A stretch of DNA of 64,000 bases from Neobacillus sp. SuZ13 (GTDB lineage: Bacteria; Bacillota; Bacilli; Bacillales; Cytobacillaceae). Of this stretch, positions 24,520 through 34,044 are shown in pieces. Below the pieces are notes generated by a model, which did not search any database, was not told the DNA's origin, and saw nothing but the letters and a program-made list of their open reading frames with translations. The position numbers and the translations under genes are program-made. The number at the start of each line of letters is the position of its first letter. The first letter of the stretch is position 1. The stretch covers positions 6,003,501 through 6,067,500 of the forward strand of contig NZ_CP126107.1 in assembly GCF_030123365.1 (NCBI RefSeq), given 5' to 3'.

Positions 24520-25683
24520 CTAATGTGTCCCTCTAACATCTAATGTAGTGTTAGTTACATTCTTTTTCACAAATGTTGAATAGTTGATTTTTTCTTGCAA
24601 TTTTTCATAAAAAAGGTCTGGATCAATTGGCAAGACTACCGTTTCGTTTAACCATGAGGATAAATAGATGGCATTTGAAATTTCGAGTGCTTTCACACCC
24701 TCTTCACCTGGTGAAAGTAAGGGTGAATTCTTACCAATTGCATCAATCCAGTTTTGAATAATGATTGCATGATTGGCATTATCACTTTTTACAGGAATTT
24801 TGATTCTTTGGGATTCAGGCTGGCCGAATCCACCTTTATAAGAAGAATTAAACTCACGCTCAGATTGTGTTAATTGGTAAAAAACAAGGTCCTCATTTTC
24901 AACGACAATTTTCCCACGGTCCCCAACAATCTCATAGCGATTCGTACCTGGTGCCTCTCCAGTTGAAGCAATAATTACGCCTGTCGCTCCATTTTCATAT
25001 TCCAAAAATGCAGTGACATCATCCTCCACTTCAATATCATGATACTTTCCAGAAATGCTCATTGTACGGATGCTCTTTGGCATAACCCCCGTTGTCCACT
25101 GCAAAACATCGATATGGTGAAGTGCCTGATTTAATAAAACACCCCCGCCTTCTCCGTTCCATGTCGCCCTCCATTTACTCGAATCATAATAGCTTTGTGG
25201 ACGATACATATCCGTAAAAATCCAATTCACCCTTTTTAATTCCCCTAGTTGGCCTGATTGAATAAGATCTCGAATTTTTTGATACAGCGAATTTGACCTT
25301 TGGTTATACATAATGCCAAACTTTTTCCCAGAAGCTTTCGCTGCAGCATTCATTTCCAGTACATTTTTGGTATAGACGCCAGCCGGTTTTTCGATAAGGA
25401 CATGCTTCCCCTTTGCAAAGGCCTTTTTGGCTAATTCCGGATGACTGTAATGCGGTGTTGCAATCAGTACAGCATCGATTCCTGATTCATTGAAAAAGGC
25501 CTCTTCCTCCTTGAAAATTTTTACAGCTTCATTTGTATTTCCTTTAACCCATGCTCTTCGGCCTTCATTACTGCTGCAAACCGCCGTTAACACAGCTCCT
25601 TTAATTTGCCCTTGATGCAACATTTGAACATGTAAACTACCGATATTTCCTATCCCAATTACACCAACTTTAACTAAACTCAT
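24520..25683 (-). CDS. Gfo/Idh/MocA-family oxidoreductase
   Basis: This 387-aa NAD(P)-dependent sugar or cyclitol dehydrogenase-like protein has the Rossmann motif GVIGIGNIGSLHVQML at the N-terminus and the family EKP motif in HVLIEKPAG. The C-terminal alpha/beta domain begins near residue 125, with the GGGVLLNQALHHIDVLQW helix that supplies a catalytic His. The substrate could be inositol, glucose or a sugar acid. A divergent IclR-family gene 240 bp away is the likely regulator. It is transcribed alone. Confidence 0.85.
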   Translation of the reverse strand: MSLVKVGVIGIGNIGSLHVQMLHQGQIKGAVLTAVCSSNEGRRAWVKGNTNEAVKIFKEEEAFFNESGIDAVLIATPHYSHPELAKKAFAKGKHVLIEKPAGVYTKNVLEMNAAAKASGKKFGIMYNQRSNSLYQKIRDLIQSGQLGELKRVNWIFTDMYRPQSYYDSSKWRATWNGEGGGVLLNQALHHIDVLQWTTGVMPKSIRTMSISGKYHDIEVEDDVTAFLEYENGATGVIIASTGEAPGTNRYEIVGDRGKIVVENEDLVFYQLTQSEREFNSSYKGGFGQPESQRIKIPVKSDNANHAIIIQNWIDAIGKNSPLLSPGEEGVKALEISNAIYLSSWLNETVVLPIDPDLFYEKLQEKINYSTFVKKNVTNTTLDVRGTH

Positions 25684-25783
25684 CTAAATTCCCCATCGAT
25701 TTTTGACGTATTGTTTAACAGTTTATATAAAGAAATCATTTGGGTATTTTCATTAATTTTGCGAATAGCGAATTTACTTATTA

Positions 25784-25796
25784 ACCACATAGTGGT
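25784..25796. promoter_or_regulatory. Palindrome ACCAC-ATA-GTGGT, possible IclR operator
   Basis: A perfect-arm palindrome in the divergent region between the oxidoreductase and iclR-type genes, flanked by TTAACCA..TGGTTAA arms (25782 to about 25821). Its position suits regulation of both genes. Confidence 0.4.
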
Positions 25797-25924
25797 ACAC
25801 TTGTATCATATAATGGTTAACTCTATAATAATGAATGCTAAAATCATTTGTCAATAGATAGCTCACTTTTGATACTTTCAGCTATTATTATAAAATGGAG
25901 AAAATGATGGAGGAGTACATACTC

Positions 25925-26698
25925 ATGAACAACGACAGACTAGAACAAACTAAATCATCTAATGTTCAGGTGATCTCTCGTGCGGCTAAAATATTGAGGA
26001 CTCTTAGAGTTCATCCAAAAGGAATGAGCTTATCGCAAATTGCAAAAGAAGTAGGCATGGCCAGGTCTACGGTTCAAAGAATTGTTATGACACTAGAACA
26101 GGAGAGGTTTGTGGCGGCAGCTTCTATTAATGGCGGTTACCGGCTTGGACCTGAGATCGCCATGCTGGCTTCCGCTGTTCACAGTGATTTAAGAGAAGAA
26201 ATCAGACCATTTTTAGTAAAACTTTCGCAGCAAGTCAATGAAACGGTAGATTTATCCGTTTTGGATAACGGTAAGGTGCTTTTTGTCGATCAAATTATCG
26301 CTCCGCACCCGTTACAGGCAACTTCCCAACCCGGTGCATCTTTCCCTTTACATTGCACGGCAAACGGAAAGGCCATACTCGCTTCCATGCCTTTAGAAGA
26401 GGTGGCGAAACTATTACCTGAACACCTGCAACATTATACTGTTCATACCATTACGAGTCGGGATGAATTGTTAAAGGAGCTGGAGGTGGTTCGTAAAATA
26501 GGAGTTACATTTGCAAGGGAAGAGCACATTGATGGGATTTGTGCAGTAGGTGCGTCTTTTAATGACAGTATGGGAAATTTAAGTGCTGTCTCCATTCCGC
26601 TTCCATCTACTCGCTTTTATGGTAATGAAGAAAAGCTAGCGGCTGCCCTTCTCGAAACTTGTAAAACTATCAATCAGCACTTTAAAAACAAAAAATGA
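25925..26698 (+). CDS. IclR-family transcriptional regulator
   Basis: This 257-aa regulator has a winged helix-turn-helix (about 12-75, SLSQIAKEVGMARSTVQRIVMTLEQE) and an IclR effector domain (about 85-250) with typical SPGASFPLHCTANGKAIL-like and VTFAREEHIDGICAVGA motifs. ATG 25925 is chosen because GGAGGAG lies 9 nt upstream; earlier in-frame starts lack a ribosome site. It is divergent from the Gfo/Idh/MocA gene, which it probably controls. Confidence 0.87.
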   Translation: MNNDRLEQTKSSNVQVISRAAKILRTLRVHPKGMSLSQIAKEVGMARSTVQRIVMTLEQERFVAAASINGGYRLGPEIAMLASAVHSDLREEIRPFLVKLSQQVNETVDLSVLDNGKVLFVDQIIAPHPLQATSQPGASFPLHCTANGKAILASMPLEEVAKLLPEHLQHYTVHTITSRDELLKELEVVRKIGVTFAREEHIDGICAVGASFNDSMGNLSAVSIPLPSTRFYGNEEKLAAALLETCKTINQHFKNKK

Positions 26699-26764
26699 AG
26701 GTCTCCCATTACTGTAATAAAACTTAGTTCAGATAGTAAAACTAATGCTTAGGAGGGGAAAAAA

Positions 26765-29107
26765 ATGCCATCTATAAGTGATATTCAGCTACGTATACAG
26801 AATATTGAATATTCATCCACAACGATTTACTCTGGCCTTGAAATTCTCCTTGTATTAGATGGTGAACTAACTGTTGAAACAGATCGATCCATGCACCAAT
26901 TACATGTCGATCACTTATTTGTCATTAATCGTAACCAACCTTACGAGATTCGCGGTATCAATAAAAATACTGTACTGAAAATAAGTATTCCAGATTCATT
27001 TATAACCCACTTTTATCCCGAATATCGCTTCCATACCTTCAATTTATTTTCTCCACAAATTGATAGAGGTAAAGAAAAGACGATTATAGAATTACGGAAA
27101 CTTCTAGCTGAGATAATGGTCATCCATCTTCGCAAAGAAGAAGGGTATAAACTAGAGATGAGTGAACGGATTGCTAAAATTTTGCTTATCTTGATTCGGA
27201 GATTTAAAGAAGATGCAGTAATGGATGTCGATGTACATGTGGAGGATGAGCGATTAAAAGGTATTTTAGCATTCATTGAACAGCATTATGATGACCCGCT
27301 TACATTAGAAGAAGTTGCTAATAAGTTTTATTTATCTTTTAGTTACTTTTCGCGTTATTTTAAAAAGCAATTAGGGATTGGGTTTACCCGATATATGATG
27401 AATATTCGCTTAAAACACAGCTTAAAGGATTTATTATACACAAAAGATTCCATTACTTATATCGCATTGAAGCATGGGTTCCCTAACTCAAAAGCCTTTA
27501 CCAATTTATTTAAAGAGGTCTATGGGGAAACGCCCTTTTTATACCGTGAAAAAAATGCGAAGGAACACGTAAAAATCGTCCAAACTTATCATTTTGAAGA
27601 TAAAGAAACACTTTTAAGTTCACCTGAAATTTTAATAAAACTTAGACTTTTAATTGCAAAAGGTGAAGATACAAAAACGATTAGTGATATTGAAACAAAT
27701 TTTGAGTCCATAACGATTGATATCCATTCTCTACCTAAACGGAAATTACATCATCCTGACAATCTTTTAATGATTGGTGAACTTAGGGAGCTGCAGAAAG
27801 AAAGCGTACGAAATCAAGTATTATTAGCAAAACAGGATTTACAAATAAAGTATATTGGGATACATAAACTGCTAACGGGAAGAACCATTGCCCCTGATGT
27901 AGAAACGGATGAATTAATTCCAACTACATCACCTTATTATAATTCAGATGCGGCGATTGAATTTTTAAAAGCCAATCATTTATCTTTATATGTTCATGTT
28001 AGATATAACCCGATTGCTGCTGAACAAGAAGCCTATTTGGAAAAATTACAGAGATTCTTTAAACATTGTGTAACAGTGTTTGGATACAGTTATGTAGAAT
28101 CATGGTGCATCATGATTAATGACGCTATAGATAACTACTCCAATCAGAAGGAACTAGAACTTTTTTATTTTAAAATACACGGATTACTAAAATCCATGAT
28201 GCCTACCCTTAGAATAGGCGTTCTTTTACCCTTCTCATTTAAACAAGCTGCTATAAGCAGTCATTTTCTTTGGGTCCTCGATCAAAGTGAATATCTTGAT
28301 TTTATTGCATTTCAAGCAAATACACATGAAATCATTGATTATCAAGAACTAGACGACTCGAGCTTTGATTTAGCAAAAGATTTCATTAAAGAAAAGACGG
28401 AGAAATTAAAACGATATTTAAAGCATTATTCCATCGAGAAACCTCTTCATTTAATTACTTGGAACACGATTTCGGGAAATACCCGTTATACTAATGGCAC
28501 TTTTTTTCGCGGAGCTTTAGTTTTTAACGATGCGATTAGTATTTCAGATTCGATTGAAACGCTCGGTTTCTGGATCAACACGGAGACACATGAAAAGAGT
28601 TTGGATATGAATAGTATTCCATTAGAAGGAATGGAGTTGTTCCATTATTTTAAAGGTAAACGGCCGGTATTTTTCGCTATGTCATTTTTCAACAGATTAC
28701 GCGGGAATATCATAGCTAGAGGACCATTATTTATTATGACAGAAAACGAATTAGGTTATCAGCTTGTTCTAATGAACTCAACGATTATCAACCCTTTTTT
28801 ATCAATTGAAGATTCGTTTCTTCAGAAATTAATGAAAGAAATGAGAGTAACGATTAACGGTATTCCTAGCGGGAAATATCAAATTCGGAAATTTATTTTT
28901 GATAAAAATCATGGTGCATTATATAAGCTTTGGTGGGAAAACAACAGTGAATATGGGATTGATCGGGAAATTATTGACTATATTACACGTTCAAGTCACC
29001 CATCATTGGAAGTATTTGATGAAACAATTGACGGGGAATGGACCATGTATTCATACTTAACTGTCAATGCCATTCACTTTTTTGAAATACGAAAGGTATT
29101 CTACTAA
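26765..29107 (+). CDS. AraC-family regulator fused to a glycosidase-like (GH39-type) domain
   Basis: This is an unusual 780-aa regulator. A cupin-like N-terminal domain (about 1-145) is followed by an AraC/XylS double helix-turn-helix in the middle (about 165-270, LTLEEVANKFYLSFSYFSRYFKKQLG and AFTNLFKEVYGETPFLYRE). The remaining ~490 residues resemble a beta-xylosidase/GH39-like TIM barrel plus beta domain, seen in PLHLITWN, FFRGALVFNDAIS and the terminal GEWTMYSYLTVNAIHFFEIRK. The Glu acid/base motif normal in GH39 was not identified, so it may bind rather than cleave sugar. AGGAGGGG precedes the ATG. It lies upstream of the MFS and amidohydrolase genes, its probable targets. Confidence 0.75.
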   Translation: MPSISDIQLRIQNIEYSSTTIYSGLEILLVLDGELTVETDRSMHQLHVDHLFVINRNQPYEIRGINKNTVLKISIPDSFITHFYPEYRFHTFNLFSPQIDRGKEKTIIELRKLLAEIMVIHLRKEEGYKLEMSERIAKILLILIRRFKEDAVMDVDVHVEDERLKGILAFIEQHYDDPLTLEEVANKFYLSFSYFSRYFKKQLGIGFTRYMMNIRLKHSLKDLLYTKDSITYIALKHGFPNSKAFTNLFKEVYGETPFLYREKNAKEHVKIVQTYHFEDKETLLSSPEILIKLRLLIAKGEDTKTISDIETNFESITIDIHSLPKRKLHHPDNLLMIGELRELQKESVRNQVLLAKQDLQIKYIGIHKLLTGRTIAPDVETDELIPTTSPYYNSDAAIEFLKANHLSLYVHVRYNPIAAEQEAYLEKLQRFFKHCVTVFGYSYVESWCIMINDAIDNYSNQKELELFYFKIHGLLKSMMPTLRIGVLLPFSFKQAAISSHFLWVLDQSEYLDFIAFQANTHEIIDYQELDDSSFDLAKDFIKEKTEKLKRYLKHYSIEKPLHLITWNTISGNTRYTNGTFFRGALVFNDAISISDSIETLGFWINTETHEKSLDMNSIPLEGMELFHYFKGKRPVFFAMSFFNRLRGNIIARGPLFIMTENELGYQLVLMNSTIINPFLSIEDSFLQKLMKEMRVTINGIPSGKYQIRKFIFDKNHGALYKLWWENNSEYGIDREIIDYITRSSHPSLEVFDETIDGEWTMYSYLTVNAIHFFEIRKVFY

Positions 29108-29210
29108 TTTTAGTGGACACGGGACACTCTAAGGTAAAAAAAGTACCGTACATTTTTATCTCCTATTTCCAAGTGTTAAGAATTTCATGTAGGAATGGAA
29201 AAAATACAGC

Positions 29211-29246
29211 AAACAAAGCCTCCTTATAAATGGGGGCTTTGTTTTA
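29211..29246 (+). terminator. Terminator after the AraC-type gene
   Basis: AAACAAAGCC (29211-29220) pairs with GGCTTTGTTT (29235-29244), followed by T-rich sequence. Confidence 0.8.
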
Positions 29247-29361
29247 TAATAATCAACGAAAAGAACAAACACCGGTAGTTTCCTAATCTTTTCATGTTCT
29301 AACATCTATTCTTATTTGGAATTATAAAATAACCGAAAAGTTCTACTTAGGAGGTAGAAAC

Positions 29362-30765
29362 ATGGAAAACAACTATAAAGGAACAAATAAATTAATCACA
29401 GGGATTGTCTTTGGTGTCCTCACATTTTGGCTATTTGCTCAATCTTTAGTCAATGTAGTCCCTGCAGTCCAAGAAGATTTAGGAATTTCCCTTGGTACAT
29501 TAAACATTGGTATTAGTTTAACGGCATTATTTTCTGGTTTGTTTATTGTAGCAATGGGTGGTTTAGCGGATAAAATCGGCCGAAAGAAGATTACCAATAT
29601 CGGACTGATTTTAAGTATTATTGGTTCTCTATGTTTAGTTTTCGCAAATGGTGCAGCTCTTCTCATTATTGGCCGTATTATTCAAGGTTTCTCAGCAGCA
29701 TGTATCATGCCTGCAACGATTGCTTTAGTCAAATCTTATTATGAAGGCTCAGATCGTCAACGTGCACTTAGTTTCTGGTCTATCGGTTCTTGGGGTGGAT
29801 CTGGCGTATGTTCATTTGCTGGTGGTTTAATTGCCACCTACTTAGGTTGGAGATGGATCTTCATTTTCTCTATCGTGATTGCCGTTCTCGGCTTATTTTT
29901 AATGAAAGATACGCCTGAAAGCAAAGCAGAAACTTCAGGGAAATTCAAATTCGATTTTGTAGGGTTAATGCTCTTTATTATTGTCATGCTTGCATTAAAC
30001 GTTTTAATTACCTTCGGTTCTGATTTAGGTTGGACAAGTCCTATTTCCATTATTCTAGCTGCAGTGACGATTGTTGGGGCTATCATCTTCTTTAAAGTAG
30101 AAAAAAGTAAAAAAGTTGTCCTAATCGACTTCTCATTATTTAAAAACAAACCCTATACGGGGGCAACCTTCTCAAACTTCTTGCTAAATGCGATTGCAGG
30201 TACAATGGTTGTTGCCAATACGTATGTACAAGTAGGCCGAGGTTTTAGTGCTTTCCAATCCGGTATGTTATCACTTGGTTACTTAGTAGCAGTGTTAGCG
30301 ATGATTCGTGTCGGTGAGAAAATTTTACAAAGAATTGGTGCTAAAAAACCGATGCTTTGGGGATCAATGATTACAACAATTGGTGTCGCCGTAATGGGTT
30401 TAACATTTTTACCCGATTTACTCTATACCATTATGGTATTTATCGGTTACGCCTTATTCGGTCTTGGTCTTGGAATTTATGCGACTCCATCTACTGATAC
30501 TTCTGTATCAAACGCTCCATCAAATAAAGTTGGTGAAGCCGCTGGTATTTATAAAATGGCAAGTTCACTGGGAAGCTCTTTTGGGGTAGCTATTTCTGCA
30601 ACTGTTTATACCACCATGTCTGCCCATAATCTGGAGGCAGGTGCAACATGGGGTATTATTACAAACGTGATCTTTGGTGTACTAGCCCTTCTTTCGATTA
30701 TCTTCATGGTTCCTAAAAATGCCGGTAAAGAAGATTATGCTGCAAAAGAAGATCATGCCGCATAG
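29362..30765 (+). CDS. MFS drug/metabolite transporter
   Basis: This 467-aa major facilitator has about 14 hydrophobic segments of the DHA2 (EmrB/QacA) type. The loop 2-3 signature is GGLADKIGRKKI and motif C is in helix 5 (GSWGGSGVCSFAGGLIATYLGWRWIF). It is followed after 32 nt by an M20 amidohydrolase gene, so it may import or export the amide substrate or product of that enzyme. AGGAGG precedes the ATG. The C-terminus is charged and Ala-rich. Confidence 0.85.
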   Translation: MENNYKGTNKLITGIVFGVLTFWLFAQSLVNVVPAVQEDLGISLGTLNIGISLTALFSGLFIVAMGGLADKIGRKKITNIGLILSIIGSLCLVFANGAALLIIGRIIQGFSAACIMPATIALVKSYYEGSDRQRALSFWSIGSWGGSGVCSFAGGLIATYLGWRWIFIFSIVIAVLGLFLMKDTPESKAETSGKFKFDFVGLMLFIIVMLALNVLITFGSDLGWTSPISIILAAVTIVGAIIFFKVEKSKKVVLIDFSLFKNKPYTGATFSNFLLNAIAGTMVVANTYVQVGRGFSAFQSGMLSLGYLVAVLAMIRVGEKILQRIGAKKPMLWGSMITTIGVAVMGLTFLPDLLYTIMVFIGYALFGLGLGIYATPSTDTSVSNAPSNKVGEAAGIYKMASSLGSSFGVAISATVYTTMSAHNLEAGATWGIITNVIFGVLALLSIIFMVPKNAGKEDYAAKEDHAA

Positions 30766-30797
30766 GAAAACAATCATTATGAGCGGGGGAATTGACA

Positions 30798-31985
30798 ATG
30801 AAAAGTAAATTAATGCAAATGCTTGAAGAACGCAAAGAAGAAATCATTCAGATACGCCGTCATTTGCATGAACATCCCGAGCTTTCTTTCCAAGAAGAAA
30901 AAACCAGCCAATACATTGAGGATTTTTATAAAGGCAAAGATGTTCATATGGATACAAAAGTAGGCGGAGGCCATGGATTGATTGTCACCATTAAAGGCGG
31001 GAAACCAGGGAAAACCATTGGGCTGAGAGCAGATTTTGACGCACTTCCCATAGAAGAAGAAACAGATGTACCGTTTAGATCGAAAAATCCAGGTGTTATG
31101 CATGCCTGCGGCCATGATGGGCATACAGCATACCTGTTAGTTTTGGCAGATTGTTTGATTCAATTAAAGGATGAACTAGCTGGTACAATTAAAATTATTC
31201 ACCAACCTGCCGAGGAAGTACCACCAGGTGGTGCCATCGGCATGATTGAATCTGGTTTATTAGATGATTTAGACAATATCTTCGGTATTCATTTATTACC
31301 ACTTGGACCCTCTGGTTTAGTAGGGTATAACAGCGGGTACGTATTCCCGGGCCGGGCTTACTTTAAATTAAAAGTGCAAGGTGTTGGCGGACATGGTTCT
31401 TCACCGCACTTGGCAAATGACTCCATCGTTGCGGGTGCTCACTTTGTTACAGCTATTCAAACAGTGGTTAGCCGCCGGTTAAATCCATTTGATATGGGTG
31501 TAGTAACAATCGGTTCATTTGATGGAAAAGGAACCTTTAATGTCATTAAAGATAGCGTTGAAATCGAAGGCGACGTCCGCGCGATGACTGAAGAAACGAG
31601 GAAAACGATTGAACAAGAAATTCGCCGCATTGCAAAAGGAATTGAAGAAGAATTCAATGTTACCTGCGACTTGACCTATGCACCAGACTATCCACCACTT
31701 TATAATGATCCTGAAGTGACTGAATTAGTCGTTTCTTACTTGAAAAATGCAAACGATCAAGACATTGTGGAGGTTCGAGAATTTGCACCAATGGCTCCCT
31801 CAGAGGACTTTGCACATTATGCAAAAAAATTCCCAGCTTGTTTCTTCTACATTTGCTGCACACCAAAAGGGGTTGAAAAACCATACTTCAACCATCATCC
31901 TAAATTTGATATAGATGAAGACGCTCTTTTAGTAGCAGCAAAGGCTGTTGGAACAGTAGTTTGTGGATATTACGATATTAATTAA
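30798..31985 (+). CDS. M20-family amidohydrolase (paralog 2)
   Basis: This 395-aa zinc amidohydrolase belongs to the M20D group and is a close paralog of the product of 20343-21530. Metal-site motifs are canonical here: MHACGHDGHT, HQPAEEVPPGG, HLLP, and HHPKFDIDE near the C-terminus. It probably removes an acyl group from an N-acyl amino acid or a related amide in the cytoplasm. ATG 30798 follows GCGGGGGA. It forms a two-gene unit with the MFS transporter and ends at a strong terminator. Confidence 0.88.
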   Translation: MKSKLMQMLEERKEEIIQIRRHLHEHPELSFQEEKTSQYIEDFYKGKDVHMDTKVGGGHGLIVTIKGGKPGKTIGLRADFDALPIEEETDVPFRSKNPGVMHACGHDGHTAYLLVLADCLIQLKDELAGTIKIIHQPAEEVPPGGAIGMIESGLLDDLDNIFGIHLLPLGPSGLVGYNSGYVFPGRAYFKLKVQGVGGHGSSPHLANDSIVAGAHFVTAIQTVVSRRLNPFDMGVVTIGSFDGKGTFNVIKDSVEIEGDVRAMTEETRKTIEQEIRRIAKGIEEEFNVTCDLTYAPDYPPLYNDPEVTELVVSYLKNANDQDIVEVREFAPMAPSEDFAHYAKKFPACFFYICCTPKGVEKPYFNHHPKFDIDEDALLVAAKAVGTVVCGYYDIN

Positions 31986-31987
31986 CA

Positions 31988-32053
31988 GTGCCTGTCACCA
32001 CCCGAATAATGCCGATGAATTCGACAAAATATGGGTGGTGACAGGCACCATTT
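31988..32053 (+). terminator. Strong terminator built from a GGTGACAGGCACC-type repeat
   Basis: GTGCCTGTCACCACCC (31988-32003) pairs perfectly with GGGTGGTGACAGGCAC (32033-32048), and a T-run follows. The arms belong to the same dispersed repeat family as 3011-3028. Confidence 0.8.
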
Positions 32054-32297
32054 TTCACATAATAACCCAAATATTCCCATATAAGTTTTTTTTATTTGTA
32101 ATTATAATTTTATAGCATTTTATTTTTTTCCATTATTGAATTATGATTGGTATGAGCAAATGAAAGATTACTTTTTTAAATTCTAGAGTGCGGATTTCAT
32201 CATGCTAAATCATCCTTGAGGTTAAACAAATATATCTTTTAGCCAAGACGTCTGTCTGTAGGACAGAAATGATTTTCAAAAATAGGAGGAATTTTTT

Positions 32298-32456
32298 ATG
32301 TGGATAATCACTCGTTACTTAGATTCAGATATTTCTATGTTTGAATATGAAACTGAAGATGCAGCAAGAGAGGCTTTTAAATATATGGAAGGCAGTAAAA
32401 TTCTTTCTGAAGTTGTATACTTCAATGATCCTTGTTTCCAGCAGGAAGCAGCTTAA
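32298..32456 (+). CDS. Small hypothetical protein (52 aa)
   Basis: A strong ribosome site AGGAGGAA precedes ATG 32298, and the frame ends at TAA 32454. The product (MWIITRYLDSDISMFEYETE at the start, then AAREAFKYMEG and FNDPCFQQEAA) is acidic and has one Cys. It starts with a short beta-type segment followed by an amphipathic helix, like small stress or sporulation-associated Bacillus proteins. A terminator follows 12 nt after the stop. A 6-bp hairpin (32251-32267) lies in the leader. No named family was recognised. Confidence 0.7.
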   Translation: MWIITRYLDSDISMFEYETEDAAREAFKYMEGSKILSEVVYFNDPCFQQEAA

Positions 32457-32468
32457 ACTATTTAAAAT

Positions 32469-32518
32469 AGGACAAGTTGTTAGTTGTCAATTGACCTTCT
32501 AACCACTTGTCCTTTTTT
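32469..32518. terminator. Bidirectional terminator
   Basis: AGGACAAGT (32469-32477) pairs with ACTTGTCCT (32504-32512), and the stem extends inward as TTAG/CTAA. Seven T residues follow on the plus strand. It is shared by convergent genes. Confidence 0.8.
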
Positions 32519-33027
32519 TATCTGTTGTCTAAACCACCATGCTCTCTTCCGGAAAAAATGCCTGCCTTCCTAATTGATTGTTCTACAACGTACTGAAAAC
32601 CATAAATAATGATTGCTAAGAATACACAAATAAAATACCAAGTGGAATGTTTCATCTTTATGAAATTAACAATTCCGAATTTTTTTCCTATGTAAGGTAA
32701 TGGAAAAGCATTAATTACATCCAATACCATATTTGTAAGTAAGTACTTGGGAAAATTCCCAAATGTTAATTTAAAAATCCAAAGTGTGGCTACAAAATAG
32801 GGACCCAATATATATGTAAAATCAATAGGACCAGGAGATATAGGGTTTTTAGTGACCCACCATTTTTTCCTATAACAAATTAGATTAAATACGCTTAAAA
32901 CTAAATTGACAAAACTTGCTACAGGTAAAAACCTAAAAAAACTTCTTTTCCCCATAAAAGGAACGGTAAGCCACGGAAGAATTAATGTGGCTAAAGAAAA
33001 TGCGACTTTCGTTTTATACTTAACCAT
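32518..33027 (-). CDS. Integral membrane protein of unknown function
   Basis: The protein has 169 residues with about five hydrophobic helices (ATLILPWLTVPFM, FVNLVLSVFNLICY, FTYILGPYFVATLWIF, NMVLDVINAFPLPYIG, WYFICVFLAIIIYGF). ATG 33027 is supported by GAGGGTGG 9 nt upstream; the longer frame has no ribosome site. It resembles small uncharacterised Bacillus membrane proteins, but I cannot name the family. It lies 110 nt downstream of the DUF2071 gene in the same orientation. Confidence 0.65.
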   Translation of the reverse strand: MVKYKTKVAFSLATLILPWLTVPFMGKRSFFRFLPVASFVNLVLSVFNLICYRKKWWVTKNPISPGPIDFTYILGPYFVATLWIFKLTFGNFPKYLLTNMVLDVINAFPLPYIGKKFGIVNFIKMKHSTWYFICVFLAIIIYGFQYVVEQSIRKAGIFSGREHGGLDNR

Positions 33028-33137
33028 TGAGTTCCACCCTCGAATTGATATTTTACAGTAATAATTTCCATAAATATATAATTTATCCTCACCATTCAAA
33101 ATATACATAATTAATGCTTTTCCCTTGAATTGTTTTA

Positions 33138-33884
33138 CTAGATTCGTTTTTTCTTAATATTCCACATTAGCGAATCAACCCCTGAGGAGAAATGAGCTAT
33201 TGGAGTAACATGTGAAAGTTCAAAATGAAATGGAGAAAAAAGGGTATTCTCGACAATCTGTATTTCTGCTTTTTGCAAGGGCCAAGGCTGATGGTGGATT
33301 TCACCGCAATAAACGTTTACTCCATTATTCGAACTATAGAGGCAATACCGCTCAGTGAGCCAATGATCTAGCGTTCCTTCCTTTGGAAAATAAACCTCCG
33401 ATACCGGAATGTAATTCCCCTTAAATGATATAGGAGTATTAAAATTACCATTCCGACTAGTATGAAAATGGAAGGTTTGTCCTTCTTTTCGAAAAGAAAT
33501 TTGTGCCGGATAATAGGGTAAATGAAACCACCTTTTTGCAAGATTTAATGAAGCCCAGTTCCCAACATCAATAGATAAAAAATAAATACCGGGTTTTCCA
33601 TCGCATGTAACATATGTCCTTACATTTATTTCTGGAAATTTGGATGTAAGGGAAATAGATGATAAGCCACGAGGAAAGATTCCCTCTAAAACAAATACAA
33701 TGACACCTAACCATGCGGATCCATTAAAAGTATCAATTTGTAAAGAAGAAGGAATATGTGGCCGTAGTAAATTAATTGGAATTGGCCAATGTAAAAATAA
33801 TAAATTTCTCCAAGTTTGCCGCATAATCCAGTATTTTGAGGGTAATGGCCAAGTACGATGACCAATATCATTCATTATATTCAT
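33138..33884 (-). CDS. YqjF-like protein (DUF2071)
   Basis: This 248-aa soluble protein of the YqjF/DUF2071 family is recognised by LLFLHWPIPINLLRPHIPSSLQIDTFNGSAW-type and NVRTYVTCDGKPGIYFLSIDVGN-type motifs. The fold resembles acetoacetate decarboxylase-like barrels, and the function is unknown. GGGGGA 7 nt upstream supports the ATG at 33884. Confidence 0.85.
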   Translation of the reverse strand: MNIMNDIGHRTWPLPSKYWIMRQTWRNLLFLHWPIPINLLRPHIPSSLQIDTFNGSAWLGVIVFVLEGIFPRGLSSISLTSKFPEINVRTYVTCDGKPGIYFLSIDVGNWASLNLAKRWFHLPYYPAQISFRKEGQTFHFHTSRNGNFNTPISFKGNYIPVSEVYFPKEGTLDHWLTERYCLYSSNNGVNVYCGEIHHQPWPLQKAEIQIVENTLFSPFHFELSHVTPIAHFSSGVDSLMWNIKKKRI

Positions 33885-34044
33885 CCAATAATCCCCCTGT
33901 TTTTATATGTATATAGTTTGGAGTAAATTGATAATTTAATACGATTTTAAAAATACTATCTTGATTTATAATATTTTCCTTTTTTTGACTATACTAAGAT
34001 TAGTTGGTTTTATTATTAACTATGCGGAATATGGAGCAATAACT

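Noticed and set aside
32251..32267. TCTGTC/GACAGA hairpin in the leader of the 52-aa gene as a riboswitch
   Set aside because: A single 6-bp stem without further conserved structure is too little to call a riboswitch.
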